Shown piece by piece: positions 8,447 to 18,413 of a stretch of 64,000 nucleotides of DNA. A program made the translations under genes and the position numbers. How positions within the stretch are numbered: the stretch's first letter is position 1; each line of letters starts with the position of its first letter. The notes below the pieces were generated by a model that worked only from the letters and a program-made list of their open reading frames with translations, was not told where the DNA came from and searched no databases. The stretch comes from Falsochrobactrum ovis (lineage in GTDB: Bacteria > Pseudomonadota > Alphaproteobacteria > Rhizobiales > Rhizobiaceae): the NCBI RefSeq assembly GCF_003259955.1, contig NZ_QLMK01000001.1:495315-559314 (forward strand), read 5' to 3'.

Positions 8447-10096
8447 ATGGCACGAGATGCGGCGAAGCTTGACGCAACGGTCGCAAAGCTGAAACAGCAC
8501 TGGGCGGAATCCGCTCCCAAGGATATGCGTGCAGCGTTTAAAGCCGATCCCAAGCGGTTTGAACGCTATTCGCAGTCCTTTGAGGATTTGCTTTTTGATT
8601 GGTCCAAATGCCGCGTCAATGACGAAACCGTGACGCTTCTGACCGAGCTTGCACAAGCCGCTGATGTTGAAGGTCGCCGCGCAGCAATGTTTGCGGGCGA
8701 ATATATCAATAATACTGAAGATCGCGCTGTGCTGCATGTGGCCTTGCGCGACAGCACTTCTGAGCAAGTGTTGGTTGACGGACATAATGTTCTGCCAGAC
8801 GTTAAGGCTGTGCTCGACCGTATGGCCGCATTTTCGGACGGTATTCGTTCAGGTGCGATCAAAGGCGCCACGGGCAAGAAAATCACCGATATTGTCAATA
8901 TCGGCATTGGCGGTTCGGATCTTGGCCCTGTCATGGTGACGCTGGCGCTCGCCCCTTATCATGATGGTCCGCGCACTCATTTCGTCTCCAATATTGATGG
9001 CGCGCATATTGCTGACACGCTTTCGCCGCTTGATCCAGCCACGACGCTGATCATCGTTGCATCCAAAACCTTTACCACTATCGAAACCATGACCAACGCG
9101 CAGACAGCGCGCAAATGGGTGGCTGATGCATTGGGCGAGGCAGCAGTTGCTGCGCATTTCGCTGCGGTTTCAACCGCACTGGATAAGGTCGCAGCATTCG
9201 GTATCGATGAAGAGCGTGTTTTCGGCTTCTGGGATTGGGTAGGCGGCCGCTATTCGGTGTGGTCGGCTATTGGGCTACCCGTGATGATCGCCATTGGCGC
9301 AGAGAATTTCCGCCAGTTTTTGGCTGGTGCTCATGCAATGGACGTCCATTTCCGCGATGCCCCGCTGGAAGAGAACCTACCCATCTGGCTTGGCCTGATT
9401 GGCTATTGGCATCGCGCCATTTGCGATTATAGCAGCCGTGCGGTCATTCCTTATGATCAGCGTTTGTCGCGACTGCCTGCATATCTGCAGCAACTGGATA
9501 TGGAATCAAACGGCAAAAGCGTGACGGTGGATGGCAAGCCGGTTTCCGGCCCGACCGGACCCGTAGTTTGGGGCGAGCCTGGCACCAATGGTCAACATGC
9601 TTTCTTCCAGCTTCTGCATCAGGGTACAGATACTATTCCGCTGGAATTTATCGTGGCCGCTAACGGGCATGAAGCCGAACTTGATCATCAGCATGAAATG
9701 CTGCTGGCCAATTGTCTTGCCCAATCGGAAGCATTGATGAAAGGCCGCACGCTTGCTGAAGCGCGGGCGCAGTTGCAGGCCAAGGGTCTTGCGGAGGACG
9801 AAGTAGAGCGCATCGCGCCTCATCGCGTATTCTCCGGCAACCGCCCGTCACTCACCTTGGTGCATGATAAGCTTGACCCCTATGCGCTTGGTCGCCTCAT
9901 TGCGCTTTACGAACATCGCGTATTCGTGGAAGCGCAAATCTTTGGCATCAATGCGTTTGACCAATGGGGAGTTGAGCTTGGTAAGGAGCTTGCCACCGAG
10001 CTGCTGCCCGTCGTTTCCGGGAAGGAATCGGCAGATAATCGCGACGCCTCGACGCAAGGTCTCGTTGCGCATTTGCATGCGCGCCGTAAAGCCTGA
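8447..10096 (+). CDS. pgi: glucose-6-phosphate isomerase
   Basis: A 549-residue cytoplasmic enzyme interconverting glucose-6-phosphate and fructose-6-phosphate. Signature segments are [39 protein letters not shown] (phosphate binding), the catalytic-glutamate segment [11 protein letters not shown], and [18 protein letters not shown]. Length equals the standard bacterial Pgi. The start is ATG 8447 with AGGAG 7 bases upstream; a longer frame from 8426 lacks this. A strong terminator follows. Confidence 0.96.
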   Translation: MARDAAKLDATVAKLKQHWAESAPKDMRAAFKADPKRFERYSQSFEDLLFDWSKCRVNDETVTLLTELAQAADVEGRRAAMFAGEYINNTEDRAVLHVALRDSTSEQVLVDGHNVLPDVKAVLDRMAAFSDGIRSGAIKGATGKKITDIVNIGIGGSDLGPVMVTLALAPYHDGPRTHFVSNIDGAHIADTLSPLDPATTLIIVASKTFTTIETMTNAQTARKWVADALGEAAVAAHFAAVSTALDKVAAFGIDEERVFGFWDWVGGRYSVWSAIGLPVMIAIGAENFRQFLAGAHAMDVHFRDAPLEENLPIWLGLIGYWHRAICDYSSRAVIPYDQRLSRLPAYLQQLDMESNGKSVTVDGKPVSGPTGPVVWGEPGTNGQHAFFQLLHQGTDTIPLEFIVAANGHEAELDHQHEMLLANCLAQSEALMKGRTLAEARAQLQAKGLAEDEVERIAPHRVFSGNRPSLTLVHDKLDPYALGRLIALYEHRVFVEAQIFGINAFDQWGVELGKELATELLPVVSGKESADNRDASTQGLVAHLHARRKA

Positions 10097-10119
10097 TAAG
10101 AGCGAATAATAAGGTCAAG

Positions 10120-10144
10120 GCCGGGCGCTTTGCCCGGCTTTTTT
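10120..10144 (+). terminator. Rho-independent terminator of pgi
   Basis: GCCGGGC / GCCCGGC seven-bp stem, GCTTT loop and six T residues, about 24 bp after the pgi stop codon. Confidence 0.85.
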
Positions 10145-10178
10145 ATAGCTTGCATTATAGCTGACAATGGGAACAGCA

Positions 10179-11240
10179 ATGAAAACGGAGTTTATCAAAT
10201 TTGATGGCGATGTGCCGGGCCATGCAATCGAGCTGCGCATATTGCGCTTTGCTGGTAGCGATGCACACGCGCCGGGCGCTTATTTGCAATCGTCCCTTCA
10301 TGGCGGCGAATTACCCGGCCAGGCTGCGTTACATTTTCTCGTTCCTATGTTGAAAAAAGCCGCCGATGAAGATCGTATTCTCGGTAATATCACGGTTGTT
10401 CCGCAGGCTAATCCGATAGGCTCGAACCAATGGAATTCACACCAGCATCTTGGTCGGTTTGAATTTTTTTCTGGTGTTAATTTCAATCGGGCTTTTCCGC
10501 TGCTGCCAGATTTTGATACGTCTCAATTGCCCGGTCCTGACGCGCCCGAGCCGCTGGCTCAGCGCCTTAAAGCGACCTTGCTTAAACTCGCTTTGCCCAA
10601 TGAAATCGTGCTAGATTTGCATTGTGATGATGAAAGCGAAAACTACCTTTATATCGCTAAAGAATTTGTCGATGATATGAAGGATCTGGCGATAGCGCTT
10701 GGCTCGAGCGCAATTCTTGCCTGGGACACAACTGCGGATGCAGCTTTTGAAGAAGCCTGTGCGCATCCTGTGCTGCAAATCCCCGCCGATCAGCGTAATA
10801 TGAAGCGCCGTGCCGTAACCACTATCGAGTTTCGTGGTTTAAGCGATGTCTATGCCGATATGGGCAAGGGCGATGCGGAAGGGCTTTATAAATTCCTTGT
10901 TCATCGCGGTGTTATTCGTGACGATAGCGTCAAGCTTGACGCTGAATATAAAGGTCTGGTGACCCCGCTTGAAAATATCGAAATGATGCGCGCCCCTCAA
11001 GGCGGAATGGTGCTTTATCACGTTGCGCCCGGCGATGAGGTGGAAGAGGGGGCTCCGCTGGTCACGATTGTTACGCAGCCCGGTGAGCCGGAACGCGACA
11101 TCACGCTAACCGCGCCGCAAGCGGGACATATTCTGACCCGCCGTTCACTGCGTTATGTCCGGCGTGGCGATGATCTTCTCAAACTGCTCGGTGGAAAGCC
11201 ATCTTCAGTTAAAAAACGCCCCGGTGCGCTTGAAGCATGA
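10179..11240 (+). CDS. succinylglutamate desuccinylase / aspartoacylase family deacylase
   Basis: A 353-residue zinc carboxypeptidase-fold (M14-like) hydrolase. SSLHGGELPGQAAL holds the HxxE zinc motif and VLDLHCDDES the third ligand. A C-terminal lobe, about the last 80 residues, has a biotinyl/lipoyl-like barrel (PQGGMVLYHVAPGDEVEEG). The family removes acyl groups from N-acyl amino acids; the substrate here cannot be read. The start ATG 10179 has GGGA six bases upstream; ATG 10167 in frame is an alternative. Its stop overlaps the start of the HAD gene by 4 bp, so they are translationally coupled. Confidence 0.83.
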   Translation: MKTEFIKFDGDVPGHAIELRILRFAGSDAHAPGAYLQSSLHGGELPGQAALHFLVPMLKKAADEDRILGNITVVPQANPIGSNQWNSHQHLGRFEFFSGVNFNRAFPLLPDFDTSQLPGPDAPEPLAQRLKATLLKLALPNEIVLDLHCDDESENYLYIAKEFVDDMKDLAIALGSSAILAWDTTADAAFEEACAHPVLQIPADQRNMKRRAVTTIEFRGLSDVYADMGKGDAEGLYKFLVHRGVIRDDSVKLDAEYKGLVTPLENIEMMRAPQGGMVLYHVAPGDEVEEGAPLVTIVTQPGEPERDITLTAPQAGHILTRRSLRYVRRGDDLLKLLGGKPSSVKKRPGALEA

Positions 11241-11980
11241 TCAACCCGCTTTCAACAGAAAAACTGCAATCAATCCGTGCCATCTTGTTCGACAAGGATG
11301 GCACATTGATCGACTTTGACCGGACTTGGTTTTCAATCTCTTGGAGCTTGGCACAACGTGCCGCAGCGGGGGATGAAGCACGTGCTCGTTTATTGCTGGA
11401 GGCGGGTGGCTATGATTGGGAATTGTCGCGTTTTCGGGCCAATTCCGCTATCGCGTCCGGCACTGTGCATGACATTGTAACGCTGTGGCATCCGACGCTG
11501 AGCGGGGCCGAACTTGAAGCCATGATCGGCGAATATAATGATTACTGCATGGTTGAGGGCGCACGTTCTGCGGTTGCTCTGGAAGGCTTGCAGGAAACGC
11601 TTCAGTCTCTCTTTGACATGGGCTATCGGCTTGGCATTGCAACCAATGATTCCGAAGCTGGCGCTCATGCCACCGCCAAGGCGCTCGGCATTGATCATTT
11701 CTTTGATGTGGTCATCGGCTATGATACGGCAGCTCGCCCCAAACCACATGCGGACCCCTTGCTTTATTTTGCGCAAAAGATCGGATTAGAGCCTTCGCAA
11801 ATTGCGATGGTGGGCGATAATTTGCATGATCTTGAAGCAGCCCATGCCGCTCAGGCTGGCTTAGCGATTGGAGTGCTTTCGGGCAATAGTCCGCGTGAGG
11901 TGCTTGAGCCTCATGCCGATTTGATACTTGATTCCATTGCTGCGCTTCCGGCCCTATTTAGCTGCGCAACTCACGCCTGA
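11237..11980 (+). CDS. HAD-family phosphatase (Gph-like)
   Basis: A 247-residue haloacid dehalogenase superfamily hydrolase. Motif I is LFDKDGTLIDFD (about 18-29), motif II GIATNDSEAG, the motif III lysine is in ARPKPHADPL, and motif IV is MVGDNLHDLEAA. A cap domain lies between motifs I and II, as in phosphoglycolate phosphatase and related Gph proteins. The substrate is unknown. The ATG overlaps the preceding deacylase stop (ATGA), and the 3' end overlaps the convergent fadD by 23 bp. Confidence 0.87.
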   Translation: MINPLSTEKLQSIRAILFDKDGTLIDFDRTWFSISWSLAQRAAAGDEARARLLLEAGGYDWELSRFRANSAIASGTVHDIVTLWHPTLSGAELEAMIGEYNDYCMVEGARSAVALEGLQETLQSLFDMGYRLGIATNDSEAGAHATAKALGIDHFFDVVIGYDTAARPKPHADPLLYFAQKIGLEPSQIAMVGDNLHDLEAAHAAQAGLAIGVLSGNSPREVLEPHADLILDSIAALPALFSCATHA

Positions 11981-13745
11981 GGATCTTGCCGACATTGGTT
12001 TTGGGCAGAGAATCCCGAAACTCTATTTCCCGCGGGCGCTTGTAATTGGTCAGACGTTCCGCGCAAAATGCTTTGATTTCCTCAACCGTGAGGTTTGGAT
12101 CGCGACGCACTACGAATAGTTTAACGACCTCGCCGGAATGTTCGCTGGCTATACCAATTGCAGCGGATTCAACTATTCCCGGATGCTCAGATACCACTTC
12201 CTCTATCTCATTGGGATAGACGTTAAATCCTGAAACGATGATCATATCTTTCTTGCGGTCGACGATCTTCGTATAGCCGCGCTCATCCATGAAACCCATA
12301 TCGCCCGTGCGGAAAAACCCGTCAGCCATGATCGTGCGCGCAGTTTCCTCAGGCCGGTTCCAATAGCCGGGCATCACCTGCGGACCACGAACACAGATTT
12401 CGCCGATTTCTCCCAAGGGTAAATCATTCCCATCATCGTCACGAATGGCAATCTCGGTGGATGGCATGGGCAGACCAATGGTTCCGTTAAATTCCGCCTT
12501 ATCCAACGGGTTTGCAGAAATAACCGGCGAAGTTTCCGAGAGGCCATATCCTTCGGTAATGTTGCAACCGGTTATTTGCGCCCAGCGCTCGGCAACTGGC
12601 CTTTGTATCGCCATGCCGCCACCGACGGTTAGCACCAATGATTTGAAATCAAGTTCAGTAAATTCCTTGTTGTTTATCAGCGCGTTAAACAGCGTATTGA
12701 GACCGGGAAGAATATGAAATGGATATTTTTTCAGCTCTTTGACCAAGGCGGGAATATCACGCGGATTAGGAATGAGAATATTGCGTGCCCCAATCCGGAT
12801 GCCGATCATCGCGTTCACAGTAAGCGCGAAGATATGATAAAGCGGTAATGCGCAGATCATGTTGAGCGCTTGCGGCCGCCCTTTAATCTCAAAAGCCACA
12901 TCCAGCCACAGTCGCATCTGTTCCATATTGGCCAGAATATTGGAATGTGTCAGCATCGCTCCTTTGGATGTGCCGGTCGTACCGCCCGTATATTGCAAAA
13001 ATGCAATATCGTTACTATCCACCGGAACCGGGTTAAATGAGACAGCGCGACCCTGCGCAAGCGCATCCTTGAAGCGGATATGGCCGGGAATATTCCAATT
13101 TGGCACAAGCTTTTTGATTTTGCGCACAGCCAGATTGATCACATGGCCCTTTAGTCCGTGCATATCGCCCATTGAAGCGACAATAATATTGGGCACGTTA
13201 ACGGCCGGTAGCGCCTTCTGAACAGTTGCTGCAAAATTTTCCAATACGATCAGAGCCTTGGCCCCCGAATCGATCAGTTGCTGTTCAAGTTCACGCGCTG
13301 TGTAAAGCGGATTGACATTAACAACCACCAAACCCGCCCGCAAAGTGGCATAAATCGCCACTGGATAATGCAAAATATTAGGAAGCATAATGGCGACCCG
13401 GTCGCCTTTGACCAGCCCGCGTGATTGTAACCATCCCGCTAGCGCTCGGGAATGCGTGTCGAGTTCTCGATAGCTGAGGTTCTTTCCCATACAGTAAAAG
13501 GCGGGGCTATCAGCGAATTTGCGACAGGACGCACCGATCATATCAGATATCGACCCGGATTTGCTGATATCGATCACAGCCGGGACCGATGGTGGATATT
13601 CTTTGAGCCAGATTTTATTATTAGCCGCATCAGAGCAAGAACGCTCCTTGTCGGAGGTTGCGTTCACTACTGACGGCGCTCCCCGAGCTTCAACTTTTTT
13701 TAAAGCGGGCTTTTTCCGGTTCGGTCGCGCAGCTTCTTTTGTCAT
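11958..13745 (-). CDS. fadD: long-chain fatty acid--CoA ligase
   Basis: A 595-residue adenylate-forming enzyme activating fatty acids with ATP and CoA. The AMP-binding signature is LQYTGGTTGTSKGAML; further motifs are EGYGLSETSPV, FFRTGDMGF, YTKIVDRKKDMIIVSGFN and the C-terminal catalytic lysine in PKTNVGKILRREL. The first 30 or so residues are very basic (PNRKKPALKKVEARG), an extension relative to typical FadD. I chose ATG 13745 because GAGGGGAAAA precedes it; the frame stays open to 14006 but lacks a comparable site. The 3' end overlaps the HAD gene on the other strand. Confidence 0.93.
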   Translation of the reverse strand: MTKEAARPNRKKPALKKVEARGAPSVVNATSDKERSCSDAANNKIWLKEYPPSVPAVIDISKSGSISDMIGASCRKFADSPAFYCMGKNLSYRELDTHSRALAGWLQSRGLVKGDRVAIMLPNILHYPVAIYATLRAGLVVVNVNPLYTARELEQQLIDSGAKALIVLENFAATVQKALPAVNVPNIIVASMGDMHGLKGHVINLAVRKIKKLVPNWNIPGHIRFKDALAQGRAVSFNPVPVDSNDIAFLQYTGGTTGTSKGAMLTHSNILANMEQMRLWLDVAFEIKGRPQALNMICALPLYHIFALTVNAMIGIRIGARNILIPNPRDIPALVKELKKYPFHILPGLNTLFNALINNKEFTELDFKSLVLTVGGGMAIQRPVAERWAQITGCNITEGYGLSETSPVISANPLDKAEFNGTIGLPMPSTEIAIRDDDGNDLPLGEIGEICVRGPQVMPGYWNRPEETARTIMADGFFRTGDMGFMDERGYTKIVDRKKDMIIVSGFNVYPNEIEEVVSEHPGIVESAAIGIASEHSGEVVKLFVVRRDPNLTVEEIKAFCAERLTNYKRPREIEFRDSLPKTNVGKILRRELRS

Positions 13746-13977
13746 TTTTCCCCTCAGAACGTTCCCGGGAGAAGGCCTATACCATTTCTCTTTAAAGCTT
13801 TTTGGACCGCTCCTCAGTACCAATTTTGGTCGAGTTTTGACTTCGAAGCAATAGTTGTTGTGTCCGTAGCAAGCTGCCTTGTCTTCCCCGCATAGTCGCC
13901 TGGAGAATAGATACTGCAACACGCACTCAATGCCGGCGTTTGTCGCTGACAATAAACGGATTTGCGCCCCACCTGCC

Positions 13978-14142
13978 TTAAAATAAAATCGCGATACCAC
14001 TCGCAATTGCCCACAGGATAATCCCCGCCGGGATCAACAAGCAGGCGAGAAAAATGCCGAAGAAAACATAAATTTCTTGGTTCGGTGAGGGCCGGGTCTC
14101 TTTCGGCTTCTTTTGCCAATAACCACTTTCATCCACAAACAT
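13978..14142 (-). CDS. small membrane protein, unknown function
   Basis: A 54-residue protein with a polar N-terminus (MFVDESGYWQKKPKE) and one long hydrophobic stretch, about residues 24-53 (FFGIFLACLLIPAGIILWAI), which could be one long or two short membrane helices. GGAGGA lies 6 bases before ATG 14142. It is upstream of fadD on the same strand with a 232-bp gap. No function can be assigned. Confidence 0.62.
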   Translation of the reverse strand: MFVDESGYWQKKPKETRPSPNQEIYVFFGIFLACLLIPAGIILWAIASGIAILF

Positions 14143-14456
14143 TGACGTTCCTCCTTCTCCCACTGCTGATTATCAGGCAAAAGAAGTGAAACTCCAAGAA
14201 AATAAAAATTATACTTTCGACCGAAATAAGATAAAGGATGAAATATACTCTTACTCTCAAAGAATCTTAGCGTTGCTCTTGATAAAGATTGCCATAACAA
14301 GTTGAAAATAAGTAATTTTACTTGCCTACTGAAATTATCGAAAAAGCAGTTTGTTCTAAAATAAGTGAAACTTGCTCGTCACTATAGCTATCAGCTTGGG
14401 CCAGGATCGTGGACCAAACGTCAGCGCTTAGTAGGCGGGCGTCGGAATAGTGGGGA
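14143..14456. other. AT-rich gene-free stretch
   Basis: About 310 bp between the small membrane protein gene and the 3' end of the binding-protein gene. It presumably holds the promoter for the former. I see no convincing ORF, RNA gene or strong hairpin. Confidence 0.5.
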
Positions 14457-15302
14457 TTAATAAAAACTGATTGGAAAATAGCGCAGATAAAGTTCTGTCA
14501 AAGTGCCCTTTTTCTGCAGGGCTTGAAGAGCAGCATCAAATGCGTCAACCAAAGATGCTTGCTCATTGCGCGTTGCAATGGTCAGGCCAGAACCAAGATA
14601 TTGCGGCGCTATATAAGGCCCATCCGTAAACGCGCAGCATTTGGCGCCCTCATCACTTTGTAGCCAGAACGATAACGTCAATCCGTCATCGAAAGCTGCT
14701 TCAATCTTGCCCTGTTGGAGCGCGGCTAGCAGCTTCGCACGGTCCGCAAAGCCTTTTGCTTTGGCGTACGGAAAATATGCTTTAAGCAATTGCTCATGCG
14801 CTGTGTTCTCTATAACCCCGATCTCTTTGCCGCTGACTGCTCTTGCTGCAGACTCATTGAAAATATTGGATTTCAGCGTAACAAAACGTGCGGGTAAGCG
14901 CAGATACGGACGGGTAAAGGCAAGCTTAGTCCGATTATTGCTATTTGGCCCCAGACCTGCGATGATCGCATCTGCTTCCCCCTTTTCCAGCCGTTCCTCC
15001 AATTCGCTCCAGGGAACGGCTTCGATCAGGGAGAGATCTTCAAGGCCCATCTGAGCGCATAAAGCCTTGGCAAGGTCTATATTGTAACCCGAAAGCAGGC
15101 CTTGAGGGTTGAGACTGTTAAAAGGAGGGTAGTCCAGCGTGGTCACAAAGCGTAGTCGGTCCGGTCGTCCAATCGACGGAAGTGGCATTCTTTCATCTTC
15201 GTTGAAAAAAAACGGTGTCCTGGGTTCGCTTTGTGCAAATGAAGGCAGGGCTGCAAACAACCCCACTAAAAGCACTATGCTGGACAGATAGGTTTTCATC
15301 AT
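14457..15302 (-). CDS. periplasmic amino-acid-type substrate-binding protein (SBP family 3)
   Basis: A 281-residue exported protein with a classical signal peptide (MMKTYLSSIVLLVGLFAALP, cleavage about SFA-QS at residue 23). The mature part has the family 3 pattern: RFVTTLDYPPFNSLN, GYNIDLAKALCAQMGL, EADAIIAGLGPN, RPYLRLPARFV, GVIENTAHEQLL and AFDDGLTLSFWLQ. It would bind a polar amino acid or similar small solute. No permease or ATPase gene is adjacent, so it is an orphan binding protein or serves a system elsewhere. Transcribed alone. Confidence 0.85.
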   Translation of the reverse strand: MMKTYLSSIVLLVGLFAALPSFAQSEPRTPFFFNEDERMPLPSIGRPDRLRFVTTLDYPPFNSLNPQGLLSGYNIDLAKALCAQMGLEDLSLIEAVPWSELEERLEKGEADAIIAGLGPNSNNRTKLAFTRPYLRLPARFVTLKSNIFNESAARAVSGKEIGVIENTAHEQLLKAYFPYAKAKGFADRAKLLAALQQGKIEAAFDDGLTLSFWLQSDEGAKCCAFTDGPYIAPQYLGSGLTIATRNEQASLVDAFDAALQALQKKGTLTELYLRYFPISFY

Positions 15303-15509
15303 TCTTTCTTGCCGGACAGGCGATAATTTCTGGTTAATGGCAGGTCAAATGTCTTTCGAATTTCAACTTTAGAGAGTGTTTCAATTTCCAAAGAATTATA
15401 ATATTCTTTCGCGATCTAAACCACTAAACAACCATAAAGGGAGAATGCGACTGAAAAAACACAAGGCTTAGAATGCTTATCAAAATAAAATTACCCGGGG
15501 GGGCAACTG

Positions 15510-17417
15510 ATGAAAAGCATATCAAGCACATTGGATCTGCGCATTTGCAGCGCGCTTTCCGCAAGATTGGAGCGGCGCGGGATAAAGCGTTCCAGCATCA
15601 CCGAAGCATATTGTGATGCGGTCCGAAATGGCACAACCTTCTGCCAAGAGATTTTACATCAATCTGGGATGACGGAAACGCTACTTTTCGAAGTAGTGGC
15701 GGAATATCTTGATCTTCCTTTCACGGACGAAGCCTCTTTTTCGCGCATTTTTGTATCCGGAGAAGAAGGCCCGGAGATATTCGTTGAGGCGGAGCAATGC
15801 CGTGTCATCGGGCCTACCGGATCGACCTGGCTATATATCGCGCCTTCAGAAAACAGCATTCAAAGACTGGCTGAGCATATCGCTACAGCGCCTGAGCTCA
15901 AGGAGCGCATAAAGATTTGCACGCCCACTTTAATCAAGCAAATCTTGCGCCAGCGTCATGAAAAAACGCTGATTGCACGGGCAGTTGAGAAGGTGCCGCA
16001 ATATTTTTCGGCTTCACGTGTGCTTGAAACGCATCAGGCTTTCCTCATCGCAATGGCATTATATGCAGTTGTCGTAGCGGTCGTGATGTGGCCGGTACAA
16101 ACTGTTCTGGCCCTGCATATTGGCATGACATTATTCTTTGCAGGCTGTGTTCTGATTCGCCTGCTCGCAGCCTTGTCCAGTCAGCGCTTGAGATTACCAG
16201 AAATTGAGCCATTCAACCGGCGTGAACTGCCGGTCTATACGGTTCTGGCACCGCTTTATAAGGAGGCCGCTGTTGTCGGTCAGCTGATCACTGCGCTGCA
16301 ACGGCTAAACTGGCCCGCCAGTAAACTCGATATCAAACTTTGCTGCGAAATTGACGATCTGGAAACGATATCAGCTATCCGCTCGCGCGAATTACCGCCC
16401 CAATTTGAACTGGTGATTGTACCTGCCGGGGGTCCGCGTACCAAACCAAAGGCACTCAACTACGCATTGCAATTTTCTCGCGGAGAAATTGTAGCCGTAT
16501 TTGATGCAGAAGATCGACCGCATCCCGATCAATTGCTCGAAGCATGGCAGAAATTTCAGCGTGGAGGTAAAAAACTGGCTTGCCTGCAAGCTCCGCTCAT
16601 CATTGGTAATTTTAGCCGTAACTTTCTGACGCGAATGTTTGCTTTTGAATATGCCACATTGTTTCGTGGTTTATTGCCGTGGTTTGCCTCACAGGGATAT
16701 GTCATTCCGCTGGGCGGTACATCCAATCATTTTAGACGATCAAGCCTCGAAAAGGTCGGCGGTTGGGATGCTTATAACGTAACCGAAGATGCGGATTTGG
16801 GAATGCGGCTGGCGCGTTTTGGCTACCGGATTTCTGTGATCAGCCGCGGTACAATTGAGGATGCGCCGGAAGATTATCCCATCTGGAATAGGCAGCGTAC
16901 CCGCTGGATCAAGGGCTGGATGCAAACCTGGCTGGTACATATCCGCAATCCTCGCGTCGCGTGGCAGGATCTGGGTAAGGTGCGTTTTGTTATCAATCAA
17001 ACCTACACTATTGGCCTGATCGGATCAGCGCTCATCCATCCATTTATGCTTTTAACTATGGTAAGCTTGATCGGAATGATGTTCTTTGGCCCGCTTATAC
17101 CAGAAAATGTCTGGTTGCTGCGCATCGATGTTATCAACATTCTGATGGCTTATCTGAGTTTTCACGCATTGGGTATGCGGACAATGGAGCCCACGGAGCT
17201 AAAGGGCTATCGCTATATTTTGGTTATCCCTGTCTATTGGATATTGATCTCACTCTCGGCCTGGCGGGCTCTTTGGCAATTGGTGCACAAGCCGCATTTA
17301 TGGGAAAAGACCCCGCACCAGCCGAACTATTTCTACATATCCGAGGATGCGGAACCGGCGTTTAAAAATGCAAGCCCGCTGCCAATAATGAGTTTGTCCT
17401 CAGGGCCAATAGCCTGA
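15510..17417 (+). CDS. membrane family 2 glycosyltransferase with GspE/MshE-N-like N-terminus
   Basis: A 635-residue membrane protein. Residues about 25-75 ([31 protein letters not shown]) resemble half of a GspE/MshE N-terminal domain. Membrane helices follow at about 177-218, then a GT2 catalytic domain (about 240-480) with [10 protein letters not shown] (DXD-like, about 331-340), TEDADLG (425-431) and QRTRW (462-466), the processive-transferase signature. Further helices are at about 500-590. It probably makes or exports a beta-linked polysaccharide; the product is unknown. GGGGGGGC precedes the ATG. The 3' end overlaps ppk2 on the opposite strand by 85 bp. Confidence 0.85.
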   Translation: MKSISSTLDLRICSALSARLERRGIKRSSITEAYCDAVRNGTTFCQEILHQSGMTETLLFEVVAEYLDLPFTDEASFSRIFVSGEEGPEIFVEAEQCRVIGPTGSTWLYIAPSENSIQRLAEHIATAPELKERIKICTPTLIKQILRQRHEKTLIARAVEKVPQYFSASRVLETHQAFLIAMALYAVVVAVVMWPVQTVLALHIGMTLFFAGCVLIRLLAALSSQRLRLPEIEPFNRRELPVYTVLAPLYKEAAVVGQLITALQRLNWPASKLDIKLCCEIDDLETISAIRSRELPPQFELVIVPAGGPRTKPKALNYALQFSRGEIVAVFDAEDRPHPDQLLEAWQKFQRGGKKLACLQAPLIIGNFSRNFLTRMFAFEYATLFRGLLPWFASQGYVIPLGGTSNHFRRSSLEKVGGWDAYNVTEDADLGMRLARFGYRISVISRGTIEDAPEDYPIWNRQRTRWIKGWMQTWLVHIRNPRVAWQDLGKVRFVINQTYTIGLIGSALIHPFMLLTMVSLIGMMFFGPLIPENVWLLRIDVINILMAYLSFHALGMRTMEPTELKGYRYILVIPVYWILISLSAWRALWQLVHKPHLWEKTPHQPNYFYISEDAEPAFKNASPLPIMSLSSGPIA

Positions 17418-18289
17418 AGATCGCGCCCGGTATAAGGCAATGACAACAGGATGCGCCGGATTGCTGCTAATCTGGCGCGCCTTTTGTCATTTGAGCGAAT
17501 GATTGTCCAAGGCGCATACGGCATATCAGTATATTCGATCATCGTATGCAATGCTGCTGAATACTCGTTCCAACGCGAGATTCCAGCAACATCCATGGGC
17601 GAAAATTTCCAGCTCTTGAGAGGGCTATGACGGCGTTCATGGAAGCGCTTGAGCTGCATTTCCTGACCAATATCAAGCCAGAATTTAAAGAGATGAATAC
17701 CTTCCGATATGATCATACGCTCAAAGTCGGGCGTCTCGGTAAGGAAGGTCTCAAGCTGCGAACGCGTGCAAAATCCCATCACCCTTTCGACCCCGGCCCG
17801 GTTATACCAGGACCGATCGAAGGTTACGAATTCACCAAACGTAGGAAAATGCCGCGCATAGCGCTGAAAATACCACTGTCCCCGCTCAGTTTCCGTGGGC
17901 TTGGGTAGGGCTACGTTGCGCGCTGTACGTGGATTCATAAATTGCCGGATCGTAAAAATCGTTCCGCCTTTACCGGCAGCATCACGCCCCTCGAAAACGC
18001 TGATAACCCGCCCACCGGTGCTCTTTAGCCAATATTGCATTTTGACGAGTTCGATTTGCAGCCGCTCAAGCGCTTCTTCATAATCGTCCTTATGCATTTT
18101 CGAGGCATAGGGAAATCCCCCTGACGGCAAAGCCCGTTCCTCCACCCAGTCTGGAAGCTGGGCTTGATCAATGTCAAAAATGCGTGTTTTTCCCCCGATA
18201 TGCAGTTTGATGGGTTTGACAGAAAGTTCGGCACCATAGGGAGCACTATTATGGTTCTTTTTGTTAGCTGTCTTTGAACTGTCACCCAC
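17333..18289 (-). CDS. ppk2: polyphosphate kinase 2
   Basis: A 318-residue PPK2-family enzyme that transfers phosphate between polyphosphate and nucleoside diphosphates. Walker A is [12 protein letters not shown] (about 98-109), Walker [20 protein letters not shown], and lid residues are in [17 protein letters not shown]. The first 45 residues are a basic, less conserved extension. The start is GTG 18289, supported by AAAGGAG 6 bases upstream. It is divergent from phoR, a phosphate-sensing kinase, which suggests a link to phosphate status. The last 85 bp lie inside the convergent glycosyltransferase gene. Confidence 0.92.
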   Translation of the reverse strand: MGDSSKTANKKNHNSAPYGAELSVKPIKLHIGGKTRIFDIDQAQLPDWVEERALPSGGFPYASKMHKDDYEEALERLQIELVKMQYWLKSTGGRVISVFEGRDAAGKGGTIFTIRQFMNPRTARNVALPKPTETERGQWYFQRYARHFPTFGEFVTFDRSWYNRAGVERVMGFCTRSQLETFLTETPDFERMIISEGIHLFKFWLDIGQEMQLKRFHERRHSPLKSWKFSPMDVAGISRWNEYSAALHTMIEYTDMPYAPWTIIRSNDKRRARLAAIRRILLSLPYTGRDLQAIGPEDKLIIGSGLAFLNAGSASSDM

Positions 18290-18413
18290 GACCGACTCCT
18301 TTACGTTATACCTATAAGATATGGGAGAGCCGGAGGGTTTCGTAAAGCCGATGGGGCCACTTTAGTGTTAAAAGCGCTGCTCTCACCAGAATGCTAATAT
18401 AGAAAGAACGCCG

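Noticed and set aside
13746-14006. N-terminal extension of fadD
   Set aside because: No ribosome site at 14006 and no family similarity; it overlaps the end of the small membrane protein gene.
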